Below, in pieces: positions 11,984 through 23,274 of a stretch of 64,000 nt of DNA. How positions within the stretch are numbered: position 1 is the stretch's first letter; each line of letters opens with the position of its first letter. The notes beneath the pieces were generated by a model that searched no databases, was not told where the DNA came from, and worked only from the letters and a program-made list of their open reading frames with translations. Location of the stretch: the NCBI GenBank assembly GCA_014529385.2, contig CM043958.1, forward strand, positions 122,666,817 to 122,730,816. Direction: 5' to 3'. A program made the position numbers and the translations under genes. Source of the DNA: Adiantum capillus-veneris. Its lineage: Eukaryota > Streptophyta > Polypodiopsida > Polypodiales > Pteridaceae.

Positions 11984-12210
11984 TGTTACCATATACATGT
12001 GGTAGTGATGTGTGTGAACACACTAGGACCGCCGGGGCATTTTTTCCCTCTTTAGGAGGTTTTTTCCCCCGTGCATCGTATATACGCCCATCACTCTAGG
12101 GCTATCTATCTTTCCATTGCACACTAAGTAACACACTCTCTATTGTGTGCCTTGAGCTTCCTTCGTCTTCTCCAAGCTGTGTGTGTTTCTCTGCAACCCT
12201 AATTCCAACA
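11984..12210 (+). repeat. Copia 3' LTR (227 bp)
   Basis: Differs from 7033-7259 by one transition at 12076. It is followed by TGGCA at 12211-12215, the right target-site duplication. Confidence 0.97.
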
Positions 12211-13783
12211 TGGCATAGAGGAGATCCATTGTGGTGGGTTCCTCCTCTTGGATTTCGACCAAGGTAGCTCTAGGAGGATCATGGCGGTTGTTCTTTTGGG
12301 GACAAGCGCGGTACGCATGCCCTTGTTCACTGCACTTGAAACATCGGTTATTCTTGCGATAACACTCAAGCTCTTCAGGAGAGATTTTATTTTTGCCTTT
12401 ATAAACTCCCTTCTCTTTAGCTTTGTTGGAGTTGCCCTTAGGAGACTTTTGGACATTGTCCTTCCCCTTAGGCTCATTGGAACCCTTGTTTTCAGGGGGC
12501 TTAGAATTCCTCTTAGCCCCTATTTGGAAATTGATTCGAGAGGCCACCATAGTATGATGTATTACCGCCGATATGGTGCGTGGCCTTTGGAGTTGACATA
12601 ATCCGCCATTTCTTTGGTTAAGCCCACACAAAATTGCTGCTTTTGCTCTCCAAAATCCAACTTTTTGAAGACAGTAGCTTTGAGTTCTAGGTCCCAAAAC
12701 TTTTCTACATATTTGTGGATGGATTCATAGAGAGAGAGCTTCAAGCTTCGCCATATTCGGTGAGTACTTTGTCTTTGGCATCGGTGGCCAAAAACTGCTT
12801 CATAATGGAAGCTCTTAAAGCTTTCCATGTTCGTGGAGGTTCACCGTTGGCCCATAGGCTAGACCACCATTGTCTGGCGGACTTTTGAAAGTGCATAGCT
12901 ACATGGTGTAGCTTAGAGGACTCCGTGAAGCCCTCATCTCCGAACGCCGCATCAAATTGTTGGATAAAGGCCAAGACTTTGTCCGTAGCACCAAAAGTGC
13001 CATCATAGGTAAGGAAAGAGATGCTCTTCCCTCCCTCTTTGAACTTCTTGAGCTTGGATGACCTCTTCCATGCGGCATAGGATTTCCTATGGCCTCTTCT
13101 TTTTTATGGTTCAAAGGTTGCACCATCACTTTCTTTAGAAGATGAAGAATTTGAGGAAGATGGAGAAGAGGGTGACCTCTTTCTTGCCTTTTTCTTGCCT
13201 TGATCTTCGTTGTCTTGACTTTCATAAGAGGAAGAGGATGAAGAAATGGAGAAGAGGGTGTCCTCTTTCTCGCCTTTTTCTTCTCTTGCTTTTTGTTATC
13301 CCTCTTTGAAGTAAGGTGTGGAGAAGTATGCGATGGTCTTCTCCGTTTTGGAGGTGATGGAGAGCGTTTAGCCCGCCATCTTCGTGGAGCCATCTCTGCC
13401 GAGGTGGCAGGAGACTCACTTCTTTCTCGTTCCTTCGGTGGAGGCTCTTGAATTCTCCTTTGAGAAGGAGATGCGTCATCAAGGAGCAAATTTTTTAGCC
13501 CTTCATAGGGATCCTCTTCTTCTTCCCGAATCGGAGAGAGACTTCTTTTGGAAGCCTCACAAGGAGGCTTCCTAGGTGTTCTCTCGTCATGGTGGGGAGC
13601 TTGAAGAATCCCATGAGCATGAAGCTGCCGTTGCACTTCACTTTGGAGGGATGGATTGCCCATGGCTTGTTGAAGCCTAGAAACAAGATAGTTAACGAGC
13701 ATCGGGGCATCATTAGTAGCTTGCTCATTAGAAAAATCAAAGTTATCAACATTAATTTCACTCTCTTTACTATTGTCAGCCAT
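12211..13783 (-). pseudogene. Chromovirus gag with SP/SR-rich N-terminus and zinc knuckle
   Basis: Gag forms the particle that packages element RNA. The start is the minus-strand ATG at 13783 (MADNSKESEINVDNFDF). About 70 residues later comes a long charged, Ser-Pro/Arg-Ser rich region (KRSLSPIREEEEDPYE, RSPSPPKRRRPSHTSP). The core capsid-like domain follows with AFIQQFDAAFGDEGF and ARQWWSSLWANGE near 12860-12960. The knuckle CFKCSEQGHAYRAC (CX2CX4HX4C) lies near 12315-12360. Frame changes near 13100, 12900 and 12700 break the reading frame. The N-terminus matches the gag fragment at 25241-25418. Confidence 0.88.
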
Positions 13784-14180
13784 TCTAACAACTTTTAGGT
13801 TTTTTAGGTGACTTTGGCACTTCAAGCCCTATTTGCTACTCCTCTTTACCCCTTTAGAAAAAGCACTCAAGCTATTGTACCCATGGCTTGAATACCATTA
13901 ATTGCAAGGAATAGAAGAGAGGGTCGTTCAACACCAAAACAGCACTGGCTCCTGTCAAGCTTCTAATAGCTCAATAGTGGTTAAGCCGTAGGCAAGCCCT
14001 TTAGGACTCCACTATTAAGACCATAGCTCTCGACGGTGATGCCCCGTTAACTGCACAAAGGCAGGCACACTGCAAGGCTCAAAAATCCCTATTCTACTTA
14101 CTCACATGCAATTAATAGTACCAACCATTTATAGCTAGCTTGAGGACCTCCCTTCTTGAGCAAGAAAAGAGAAACGTTGT
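13784..14180 (-). other. Chromovirus 5' untranslated leader
   Basis: About 400 bases between the primer site and the gag start. Parts, including the stretch near 13980-14080, recur in the related element at 24870-25110. No gene is apparent. Confidence 0.7.
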
Positions 14181-14192
14181 GCTGTGATACCA
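14181..14192 (-). other. Chromovirus primer binding site
   Basis: The minus strand reads TGGTATCACAGC one base after the LTR. It differs from the usual iMet site TGGTATCAGAGC by one base. Confidence 0.9.
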
Positions 14193-14193
14193 A

Positions 14194-15784
14194 TGTAACA
14201 TTTAATGGCCTAGTAACTTGTGTGTAGCGGAAACTGGCATGAATATAGTGAGCATTTCATTAGAATAGATTCCTAATGATAATAACAAGAGTGCTTGGGT
14301 GGAGAAAGCAACAAAAAGCATAACACCTAGTTAGATAGCATGAACAATACTTCAAAAGAGAGAGGAATTAAGCAATTGACAACAGTTGAGGACTGGATTT
14401 GCATGGAGCCGGTCCCCCCTCCAAAAGGCTTTGTATTATGTTTCTCCCATCAAGAGAGACATTTTACAATACAATTTCTTGTGTTCCTTCGATACTAGCT
14501 AGTGCAATGAAGATGGAAACTTCATGCACTACGCAAAACACTTATCAAACACAACATCAATTCCCTCACGGTCTCAGACCCAAGACCTCACACACCTTCG
14601 AAGATGGTGAGAGCTAACGGGGTATGAGAGTAGATTGAGAGGAAGAAGGAGTATTCTTACGAGAAAGATGTACATCTCCTCACATAATCACTCATATTAG
14701 CATAGCTTAGCTTAGTAATTAGCATGGTAGAGGAGATGAGCATGCATTGAAGCTTGGCTCTTGGTTGGATTTGCATCACAAAGCCAAGAGTTGGTGGTGT
14801 AGGCCTTCCTTCTCACAAGCTTGGAGTAGGTGATAAGCTTTCCATTAAAGCTTGAGAAGGAGAGAGAGAGTCTTCTTGCTCCACACATTGATTGTGTGAG
14901 TGTGTGTGTCAATAATGCCTTGTAAAAATCAGGCCCCTCTCTCTCTCGGTCGACCCTCCTTGCTAATTACTCATGCTATTATCATATTGGACCTCCCCAG
15001 GCTTAGCCAATGACAATTAAGCAGCATAAGTGATAGCCTTCTGACATGTGTCCCCCTTTCCCCTTTTGTGAGAGCTTTAGGTAATTTTATAATTCAACTA
15101 AACTCTCATTGGACCCCTTTGCCTCCTAGCCAATAGAAATCAGGCAAGCCATTGGGTTGTTGAATGCTCATTGGTCCCCTTGGGAGACTGTCCAATAGTC
15201 TTCTAGAGAGCTTAATTCTTATTGGTCCTTTTATTAAGTGTTTTAAAATTAATTAAACTAGATTTACTCTAGCCTAATTCTCATTGGTCCACCTCCAAGG
15301 CCATCCAATAGGATTTGAGTGCACCTTGTGGCCATCTAGGCTAGGGAGCTGACATGTGTCCCTCTTTCCCCTTGTGTACAAAGGGAGCTTGTGTGTGTGT
15401 GTATGAGTTTCTCTGTCATCCCCTACTTCTTGGGCTCGCCCCCTCCTACGTAGGGCTTAACAAACACTTTTGTGATACACACAAAGCATCCAATTTTCCC
15501 TAAAGTTGACCTTTGGACACAACCTTTGAATTTTGGAACCTTAGCATTTTGGAAGTCTTAATGGGCTGAACCTTGAGGTCTTTTAAGCCCATTGTTGCAC
15601 ATAGCTCTTTTGTAGATGGCCCCCCCTTTGGATCCCTATTTTCCCTCCTTTGGATCCCTACTGTGGCTGATCTGCTAATTTAACCAATATTCTAGCTTTT
15701 TCTCCCCCGGCACTTCCCCATATTAAATGATCAGTTTAACATGAGAAAATCATTTAGGAGAATTAGAGATTGATTATTATGACA
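14194..15784 (-). repeat. Chromovirus 5' LTR (1,591 bp)
   Basis: Partner of 2179-3752, with the same ends and the four CCAAT modules. Differences include a shorter (GT)n tract near 14900 and a small local duplication of a TTTGGATCCCTA motif near 15628-15660. The divergence is far greater than between the copia LTRs, so this insertion is much older. Confidence 0.95.
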
Positions 15785-15789
15785 TGACC
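15785..15789. repeat. Target-site duplication TGACC (right)
   Basis: Directly follows the LTR end GACA and equals 2174-2178. Confidence 0.95.
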
Positions 15790-16322
15790 CGATCATGGTG
15801 GTAGAGAAATAGAGATTTCAACTCCAAACATTGTGCAACATTATGGCGAGCCTTAAAATAAGGAAGCAAATCTAACAACTTTGCAAATTGACAATCAAGC
15901 TACAAGGTGAGAAAGAATGATAGAAAGTGATGACTTTTCTACTTCTACTCTCTATGATAGTACTTATACAAGGATGCAAACGTTATGAGCTCTTATATCA
16001 AAGGCCACAAGATCCATTCAATGTTCTTAAACTAAGGTCAAGTCCAACAATTAAGGATTATGTAGCCAGTTCTCTTGGTGAATTGTCCAATGGAAACATA
16101 GGAACCTCAAGAGCTTGAACATAGGTGTGATCAACCAAAGTCAAAGCAAACAAATGAGCATATGTCAAAAGGCTAAGTCCACTCCTATGTGTCTATCCCC
16201 ATGGTCACTTCCCAAATCGCCAACAAAGAGGCAAATTTTGCATCAAGACACATCATATTGTCCAAGGTCCCAAGTCAAGAAGTAGAAAGAGCAAATTGGC
16301 ACATTGAACCAAGCTAAGATGG
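15790..16322. repeat. Unidentified duplicated segment, copy B, right part
   Basis: Continues the match to copy A (about 555-1072) with scattered substitutions and then diverges. An open stretch at 15927-16118 parallels 686-871 of copy A but encodes nothing I recognise. Confidence 0.85.
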
Positions 16323-17800
16323 ATATATGTGATGCTATCTAGCTAGAGCATTCAATTAACTCAAGGGTAAACTCATGTGTAGAATGCAACCAGGCACAAT
16401 CAAAATAAGTCCAGTAGAATAAACGAATACTCTTGTGCTACCGTGAATTGTCTAGAGCAAGGGCTGTCAATCTTTCAAAGTAAACAAGAGGGTGAGCAAG
16501 GCAAGTCCCTTGCTCCACCAACAAGGATGCAAATTGGGCTCAAAATACCTTCATGGATGTTTCACGAGTGTAAGATTCAATCTTAAGTTTCAATGTAAAG
16601 TTTCAATGGTGTGCAAAGACCATATTAACAATTACAGGTACCTAGTTGCCTATTTCAACAAATGAACATTTGTTCCAAGCGAGTACAACCTCAACAAGCG
16701 GTACCAAAGGGAACTAAAGAGCTTCTGTAGAGCACGACCTCTGCTAGGAATGTTGACCCCTTAAACAACCAAGTCCTTTAAGCCCTATAAAATATAGCTA
16801 CAATAAAGTCCTCAAAGCCTTACAAAATATAGCCACATGGGGCAAAAGCTACCACCAGGTGTTGAAGATACTGATATCCAGCTTAAAGATCTTACCTACA
16901 GTGCTCAACAATAAGAGCAAGGCATTGATGTCTAGTCTTGGTTGGGAGGAGAGCATTATAATTGAAGGGCCGCTGGTATAGCTGATAAATTGAAGCACTG
17001 GTTTCCATTACTTCTATTGGCGAAGTAAACCTATATTAAGAACCACTATAAAGATATCCCAAAACTAATATCAGAACAAGCAGCAAAACACAAGTGCTTT
17101 TGTTAACCTTTTTGGACTGGACTCAAGGAGTCGCCAATTTTGTTGAAGATTAAGATTTTGCCCAAAAGCCACTATTTTGTCCCAAGTAAACCAAGTTTAT
17201 TGCATCTTTTCCTTCGCAAGGAAAATAGCTTAACAAAGTGCCAATTGTCTCAATTCATTAAGTTTGAGAGGATTTAATCAATTCCTGGAAATATACTTTG
17301 TTGCATTGCCAGGATACTTATGCTGGAGAACTACATTTACTATTGTTTGCATTCCATTCATCAACAGTCTAGTGATAGTCCATATCAGCACATAATTTGA
17401 CTCGGCTGCATCATTAGCAACCTCATTGAATGCCCTACATGGGCACAGCTATTTATGATAATAATGTGTCCATAATGAAGTGGAAATTGCTGCTGTGAAA
17501 ACTAGCAGTCGCCACTATGCTTTCTTTGATGCCACTGGATGGAGGCAATGCAACAAGGACCGTAATGAATGGAGGGCCGTGTTATATCCAACTGCACCAG
17601 CTTTACTTGTCTTCATGTAGACTAGGTCTCTCACAACGATAAAAGAGATTGTTTTGATTCCGCAGTTGCTAAATTGACGATGAAGTTATAGATGGTTATG
17701 GCCTTCTGTTTGTAGAGACTGGAAAACCCCCACACAGAAGACTTTCCAGTATAGTATATGACGCTAGCTATTTTGTTTTTGTGAAGGCAGCTGCCTATAG
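16323..17800. other. Intergenic region downstream of TPP
   Basis: About 1.5 kb of AT-rich sequence with short frames only. I see no gene, LTR end or strong repeat. The part nearest 17800 should hold the 3' UTR of the TPP gene. No clear AATAAA was seen on the minus strand close to the stop. Confidence 0.6.
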
Positions 17801-17810
17801 AAGGTTCGGT

Positions 17811-20313
17811 TCAAGGCTTGGCTGACACTGCCCTCCATTTGACCAGAAGTTGCAGAAATTCAAGGACCTAGATTGAAAGTGCAGCAAATAAGCTCTTGCT
17901 GATATATTGCAGCGCCAAGTATCTCTATCGGTCAAACTAAATAATTTCAGACAAAGGGCAACATTACCTGTGTCGGATTTCGAAGAGAGCAAGAGGCATT
18001 TGTGTCCTTCACAACATTTGAGACTAGTATAGGAAGGCCATGCTTTCTTCTGGCAACCACCTAGTGAAAACAACTCAAGTCAATTATGTAACATAGCTTA
18101 TCTTTTACAGAAACCAATTTCCAACAGATTAATCTGCCTCATGCCCCATAAGCTCAGGATTTTATTAACAGAGCTGCATTACAAGTAGAATAATTTCATT
18201 CTTACTTTGAATGCATCTTCATCAGTCTGATCATCTCCAATATATATTGGAAAAACATCATTCTTGTTTCCATGGCCTATATCCAATGACAATAAAGCAG
18301 GTGAGTTGAATGTTTGTGAAGGTTCAATAGTAGTGCAATCATCTTACCAAGCGTCCTTATCAAAAAATCTAAAGCCTTTCCCTTGTTCCAAGATATGGAA
18401 GGGCGGATCTCCAAAACCTGCAAAATACAACAGCCTTGATTGAGGCTCTCTATAATTTTCTACCACATCTTCCAGTGTCTATTAATTTTGGTTACCTTTC
18501 GACCCTGAGTGAGGTAAAGATTTGGATAAGACTTGCTAATACAGAGCACCTGCTCTGCTAGATGCAACCAATTCTGGCAAACCAAAACATTGATTGTATT
18601 GTAAAATATAAGCCAAGCACTCATGCAAAAAAACACAATTAGAAAAGACTTGCCTCCTCCTTGACACATCGAAAGTGAACACTAACACAATATTTGTTGT
18701 GTTCAACCCTTGCTCCAGGTACTTTACTGGCCTTCTCCTCCAGCAACTTGAAGATCTAAGCAGCCGGAAGGTTATTTCTTTTGCTGAGCAAGAGAGGGTT
18801 TCATGACCAGCATCAAAGCAGCCTCTGAATGGGCATGCCATAAATGAGAGCTTAAGCCATAGAATCTCACCTCATCCATGACAAGTGTAAATTCACTAGC
18901 TGGCTGGAACAAAACTACCTCATTTCCCTGTGCCACGTTTACCAAGTCACATCAAAATCTCGTTATAAACAAGCCAAAATATGATAATCACCTCTCTGCA
19001 TGAGCGCCTTTAACTGAATTTCAATTCAACTAGTTACATCACATCTACCTCTTCATCAAGGGTCTTTGTACCATTTGCCTTGACACCATTTGAGTCCTCT
19101 GCAGGTCCCATAATGTCCATGCCGTGACTTCCTGCATAATACAACTCAGGCAGTTGTACAAACCCATAAACCTGCCAGTTGAAGAAAGTTTGCATCCAAT
19201 GTTATTATTAGATAGTTCGAAGTATGCAATGCAACATGCAAGGAAAGCGCGATTATCTTTCAGATGTAAACCTTTAAAGCAGCTCATACTTTATCTCTGC
19301 ATCTTCCGGTAATTATTGCTGTTGGAAAAAGAGCAGCAGTCTCTTTGACAGCACTCCGCATCTGAAGCAATACCAAGCAAAGGCAAAAGTCAAAATGGCA
19401 TCATAAGACTAAGGAAACAAATTCAGACAAGGAAGAGTGAACCTCATCAGACATAAAAGCCCGTTCCGGGTCCTCAACAATTGGTGAAAGTGTTCCATCG
19501 TAATCCAAGAAGACAAAGACGTTTTTTCCAACTGCTGCTTCAAGTACCTTGTTGAAATTATCAAGGGCTGAGGGGTGACTGGCCTATTACAAACAAGCAC
19601 ACACAGATTATTGAAATGGGATCAGAGACAAAATTTGATACTAATCCAGTTGTACTGAAGGAAAAATCCAAGTAGTAAACAATACTTGGTCCTAAGAGAA
19701 CAAACGTTCCAAAATAAAGAAAAAGGCCGCTAATCCACCACACGGGAGCAGCAAATTGTCCTGATTTTTGTGAAATTCAAAGGATAGTTGTCACCAAAAC
19801 ATGGATATAATTCTAGCTTGTGCGCATAAATAAACACAATGCCTGGCTGAAGAACCAACTACATGCTTCTTTGATAGATACCCATCAACTGACTTTCCCT
19901 TAAGCTTTCACCAAGCAAGGACTTTACAAAAGATGATAAAAAAAGAACACATTGGACTTGAATAAAAAACTCAAAGCATTCACCTTCCATCTTTTGTACG
20001 GAATATCCATAGGTTCAGTTTCTAAAGTGGCAGAAGCATCCATATGTAAATGTCTGACACGAGGAGGAGATGATTCTTTCATGGCTTCAAGCCACCCATG
20101 TATGGATCTATTATCAGCCTTGCGAGGAGAAAACTTCTTCTTTGTGGGATAATGTGCACCTCCATTTACAGAGCTCAGAAGTAAAGCAGTGTTTGTCATA
20201 CTTTGATTATGAATGGACTGGGATGCTGGTGATGGATGAGAAGATGTATGGAGGAGTGGGCTAATTGTTGACGGATCTTTGGTGCCTGCATTGGTCTTTG
20301 ATTTGCAAGCCAT
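17811..20313 (-). CDS. TPP: Trehalose-6-phosphate phosphatase, 11 coding exons, 397 residues
   Basis: Removes phosphate from trehalose-6-phosphate, a plant sugar signal, to give trehalose. Exons on the minus strand are 20313-19984, 19583-19443, 19361-19290, 19171-19049, 18927-18871, 18755-18654, 18573-18496, 18417-18348, 18276-18206, 18060-17968 and 17867-17811. HAD-phosphatase motifs are intact: FLDYDGTLSP (D137, D139), TAIITGR (T175, where most TPPs have Ser), YYAGSHGMDI, TQGRK (K301), WNKGKAL (K315) and YIGDDQTDEDAF (D339, D340, D343). The N-terminal ~110 residues are low complexity, as usual in plants. All junctions keep frame. Introns are GT-AG except intron 6, which starts GC. The ATG at 20313 sits in a good context (ACCATGGC), and the protein ends KWRAVSAKP. 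It looks functional and is the only host gene supported here. Confidence 0.95.
18574..18653 (-). other. TPP intron 6, with a GC-AG splice pair
   Basis: The exon ends GAGGAG and the intron begins GCAAGT, the known consensus of rare GC donors. It ends TTGCCAG. No GT donor nearby would keep CVKEE joined in frame to NWLHLAEQ, a boundary typical of TPP proteins. Confidence 0.85.
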
Positions 20314-20381
20314 GGTTAGTCTTTGTCCAAGGAAAGTAACCAGCACACACTACCCACTACAAGCCAGGGGCAGCTATTTGG

Positions 20382-21668
20382 CTGGTAAAGAAAGTGGTTT
20401 GAACAATGGCCGAAACACCTGTGTGACATGACCCAACCAGGAAATACAAATAAGTGACAGAAATTGATTTTGACGATTAAAACAGAGCTCATGTCAATAG
20501 AAGTGGCACAATTTAGGGATGACAAAATTGGGTGCCTCTCAAACACTGCAACACTACATCAGCACTATAAACCGCCATAGTTTCACAAAGTAAGTTTCTA
20601 TACTGACCTCAAGAAAGTATCAGCATCCACTAATTTCACAATCATATGAATCGATCTCAGTTAAAACATGCCAATATGTACTCTTAGTCATATTGCATCC
20701 CTATCCAAATAAAAGTAACCTCAAAGTGGAACATATGTCAATCAATATGCTCCAAGTTATGGCTATAATGAAATGTAGCCCTATGCTATGAGCCAAGAAA
20801 GTAGAGCTGTAGCGTCACCTTAACAGATTTGAATTTGTAGTCTGAATGAGTTCCTTTGCACTCTAAGATAAAAATTGTTGGGAGAGGTAACAATGCTACA
20901 TTTCTCTATAAAGGCAAGGCAGCATCAGGGTGCAGCTGCAACAGACTACGTGAAAATGTAGTCTAACAATTTGTAAAGCAAAGGCCACCAAGCATATCAA
21001 GGCATAAATCTGATCAACAAAAGAAACACCCACAAACCATCCGATTCGTCTATGCAAGGAGAAGCGCAAATATGCATTAACAGATTGCATGATGCATCCA
21101 AAGGAAGAAAAAATAGAAACCTTTTGGCAGTACAAGGGACTCACGTAGCAACTGAAGAAACCAGCCCTGGTACAAATGCATATCAAGCGTTAAGTGTGCT
21201 GTTCATGAGAGGAGATCTGTACAATATAAGCACCTCACCTTACAAGTGTCGGAGTGGGAATGAGAGATGCAGATACTATGGACGTGATGGAAATGCTGCA
21301 TACAGAAAGCTGATTCGCTGCCGCTTTTCCCTTTCACCTCTACCTTGGATGCTTCCTTCTAGTCCCACCTCTTCTGTCTTTAATAATGCACGCCCCTAGT
21401 TCTTTTACACTGCATCACCATCACACAAGAGCCGTGAAAAAGATAGCCCTCAATCAACTCAGAATATTTAAAAGAAAAAGGTAAGAATGAAAGGCAAGAA
21501 TGCGAAAGGACCTGTGCACACTTTCTCGCATCTCTTCTTGTTTGTGCTTTTCCTTTCTCTCTGCTTTTCCGGTGATATGACGAGCTTTTGGCAAGTAGCG
21601 CATAGACAGAAAGGGGATGAGTATAGGGAGGCTAGAGACGAAAAAACCAGTGCAGAGAGTGTACTTAC
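20382..21668 (-). other. Probable 5'UTR intron of TPP (about 1.29 kb)
   Basis: On the minus strand AACAGT is followed by a good donor GTAAGTAC at 21668. A pyrimidine-rich acceptor, TTTCTTTACCAG, ends at 20382, 68 bases before the start codon. Leader exons with one intron are common in plant TPP genes. The region has no supported coding frame. This is inferred from splice signals only. Confidence 0.5.
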
Positions 21669-21870
21669 ACTGTTACTCAGAGTGTAGTGGAAGAGAACAA
21701 TAGAAAGAAAACAGAGGAACCTTAATGGAGACCTTTGGTCGCGATCTGAGTTAAAGTTGGATACTCGGTGGAAGAGGAGACAGACAAATGAAAAGATGAC
21801 GCTGCGAATAACGATCGTTCGCTAAAAAAACACAAGCAAAAAGGTAGAGTATCGTAGCTAGCTATGGAGG
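21669..21870 (-). promoter_or_regulatory. Probable TPP leader exon; promoter beyond about 21.9 kb
   Basis: CT-rich leader-like sequence on the minus strand upstream of the putative donor. No unambiguous TATA box was found on the minus strand, so the transcription start is uncertain. Confidence 0.35.
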
Positions 21871-22384
21871 GACCAGAGCTGTCTGGCTATGGCCACGAAT
21901 CAGGCTAAAGACGCAGCTATAAAATTCTGCAAGAAACAACAGAAAAGACAAAGAGATGGCTTGAGCCTTGGAGCTTTACCTTGCAGCGGGGCCTGCTTTG
22001 CTAGACGTCTGCATGTATGGACTCTGGGACTCGGGAGAGGCATAGCTTTCTCCTTATCATAACGACAAATTAATTTTCTGTTGCATAGAGTAGTTAGCCA
22101 TGGCGCAACTTGCCCTTCTTCAGGCTTCTGTCACGCGGGAAAACGTTTTCAACCATAATTTTCTGCTCAATTCAAGAATTTTCCAATAGTTAACTAAACT
22201 AAAACTCAAACCTAGAAGCCAGATAGAACAGTGATGTTAGGTTATCATACTATTTTTAGCAGGTCGGTGTTTAAAAAGACTCTACTCCAAGAATGTTGAA
22301 ATAATTTTTTTGGAGCATCTAGGAAGCATTCTCAGAGAAACGCCCTCCTATCGAGCGTAAGAATCTCTAGGTAGGCCGCTCGCA

Positions 22385-22431
<47 letters not shown>

Positions 22432-23269
22432 GCCTCAATCAACAACAAAGATAGGGAGAGAGGATCTCTCAAAGATCCTCTTTATTTAACCTTTTTTTCA
22501 GCATCGTAGATACATAGTGAGATGAGTCTAGAGATAAACCAACACAAAGGGCAAATCGCCACCTAGAACAAACCCAAAGGCTCAATCATGTATATCTAGG
22601 GCTCTGTGACAAGTTGCAGCAAGCCTCAGGATAACTCAAAGCATAGATACATACATGGTTCATTGAGAGAGGCAATCTCGTACTCAAGATAAAAACGAAT
22701 TGTAAGTTTCTCCTTTCCCATGCAGAATGCACAAAACTAACAAGACAAAAGACATAAGCTTGAAGCAAGATAAACCTATAGATGCTTAAATTTTTAAGAA
22801 GTCTTTGAAAGAGAACCTATATGCTTCTCCTATTGCATCCTTAGAGAACTTTGGAATCGTGAAAGTCACCTTATAATGTTTGAAAGGAATAGTTTGGCAC
22901 TAGGTTGATCCGAAAACATACTTAAAAGCATCTATGGAGTCACTGCTGTCAGGATGACTTTCACACAAACTAATCAAATCTACCACAAGCCTTCTGTACT
23001 ATTTTTCATTAGAAGTGCTCGTGAATCCTCCTTTGAGAGCTTCAAATTCACTTCAAAGGAGTCACTTAACTGCTTTACATTCGTACACACTAAATGCTTT
23101 AAGCAACACATACTTCCTTTCAAGATAAAGATATGATTTTAAAACTTTGATTTTGAAACAAAAATCCATCAATCCGAAATCAATCACCTCACTCTCCATG
23201 CATATGACATCCTTCATTTCAACAATCTTTTCATCATAAATCTCCAATCATACTTATCCCTTCAAGAAT
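21871..23269. other. Intergenic region with a (GA)n tract
   Basis: About 1.4 kb without a gene. It contains the TPP upstream region, a (GA)n tract at about 22386-22437 and AT-rich sequence. It ends at CAATA (23270-23274), the likely target duplication of the next element. Confidence 0.6.
22386..22437. repeat. (GA)n microsatellite
   Basis: Perfect GA dinucleotide run of about 50 bases. Confidence 0.97.
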
Positions 23270-23274
23270 CAATA

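Larger units (their letters stand above)
7033..12210 (+). mobile_element. Ty1/copia LTR retrotransposon, complete and young, with two stop codons
   Basis: A 5,178 bp element with 227 bp LTRs, 5 bp TSD, tRNA-iMet primer site, one long gag-pol reading frame (7622-11908) and a purine tract. Integrase precedes RT, which defines Ty1/copia. The two LTRs differ at one base only (7125 versus 12076, T versus C), so the insertion is recent. It lies inside, and opposite to, the older chromovirus. The coding frame carries a TAG and a TGA but no frameshift. Confidence 0.98.
2179..15784 (-). mobile_element. Ty3/gypsy chromovirus, minus strand, nearly full length but decayed
   Basis: A 13.6 kb LTR retrotransposon read right to left: 5' LTR 14194-15784, tRNA-iMet primer site, gag with an SP/SR-rich N-terminal region and zinc knuckle, protease remnant, reverse transcriptase, RNase H, integrase, a chromodomain-like C-terminus, polypurine tract and 3' LTR 2179-3752. 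The gag-PR-RT-RH-INT order with a terminal chromodomain places it among chromoviruses. It is dead: gag and pol are split among frames, most of the protease is deleted, the RT active site is changed, and a copia element (7033-12210) sits between gag and RT. Without that copia element the chromovirus is about 8.4 kb. Confidence 0.95.

Noticed and set aside
17795-18073. A 92-codon minus-strand frame overlapping TPP exon 10
   Set aside because: It is the wrong frame of a real exon and reads through splice sites; the correct frame gives the conserved TPP C-terminus.
20314-20346. An 11-residue upstream extension of the TPP start
   Set aside because: It would begin at GTG; the ATG at 20313 has a strong context and the expected length.
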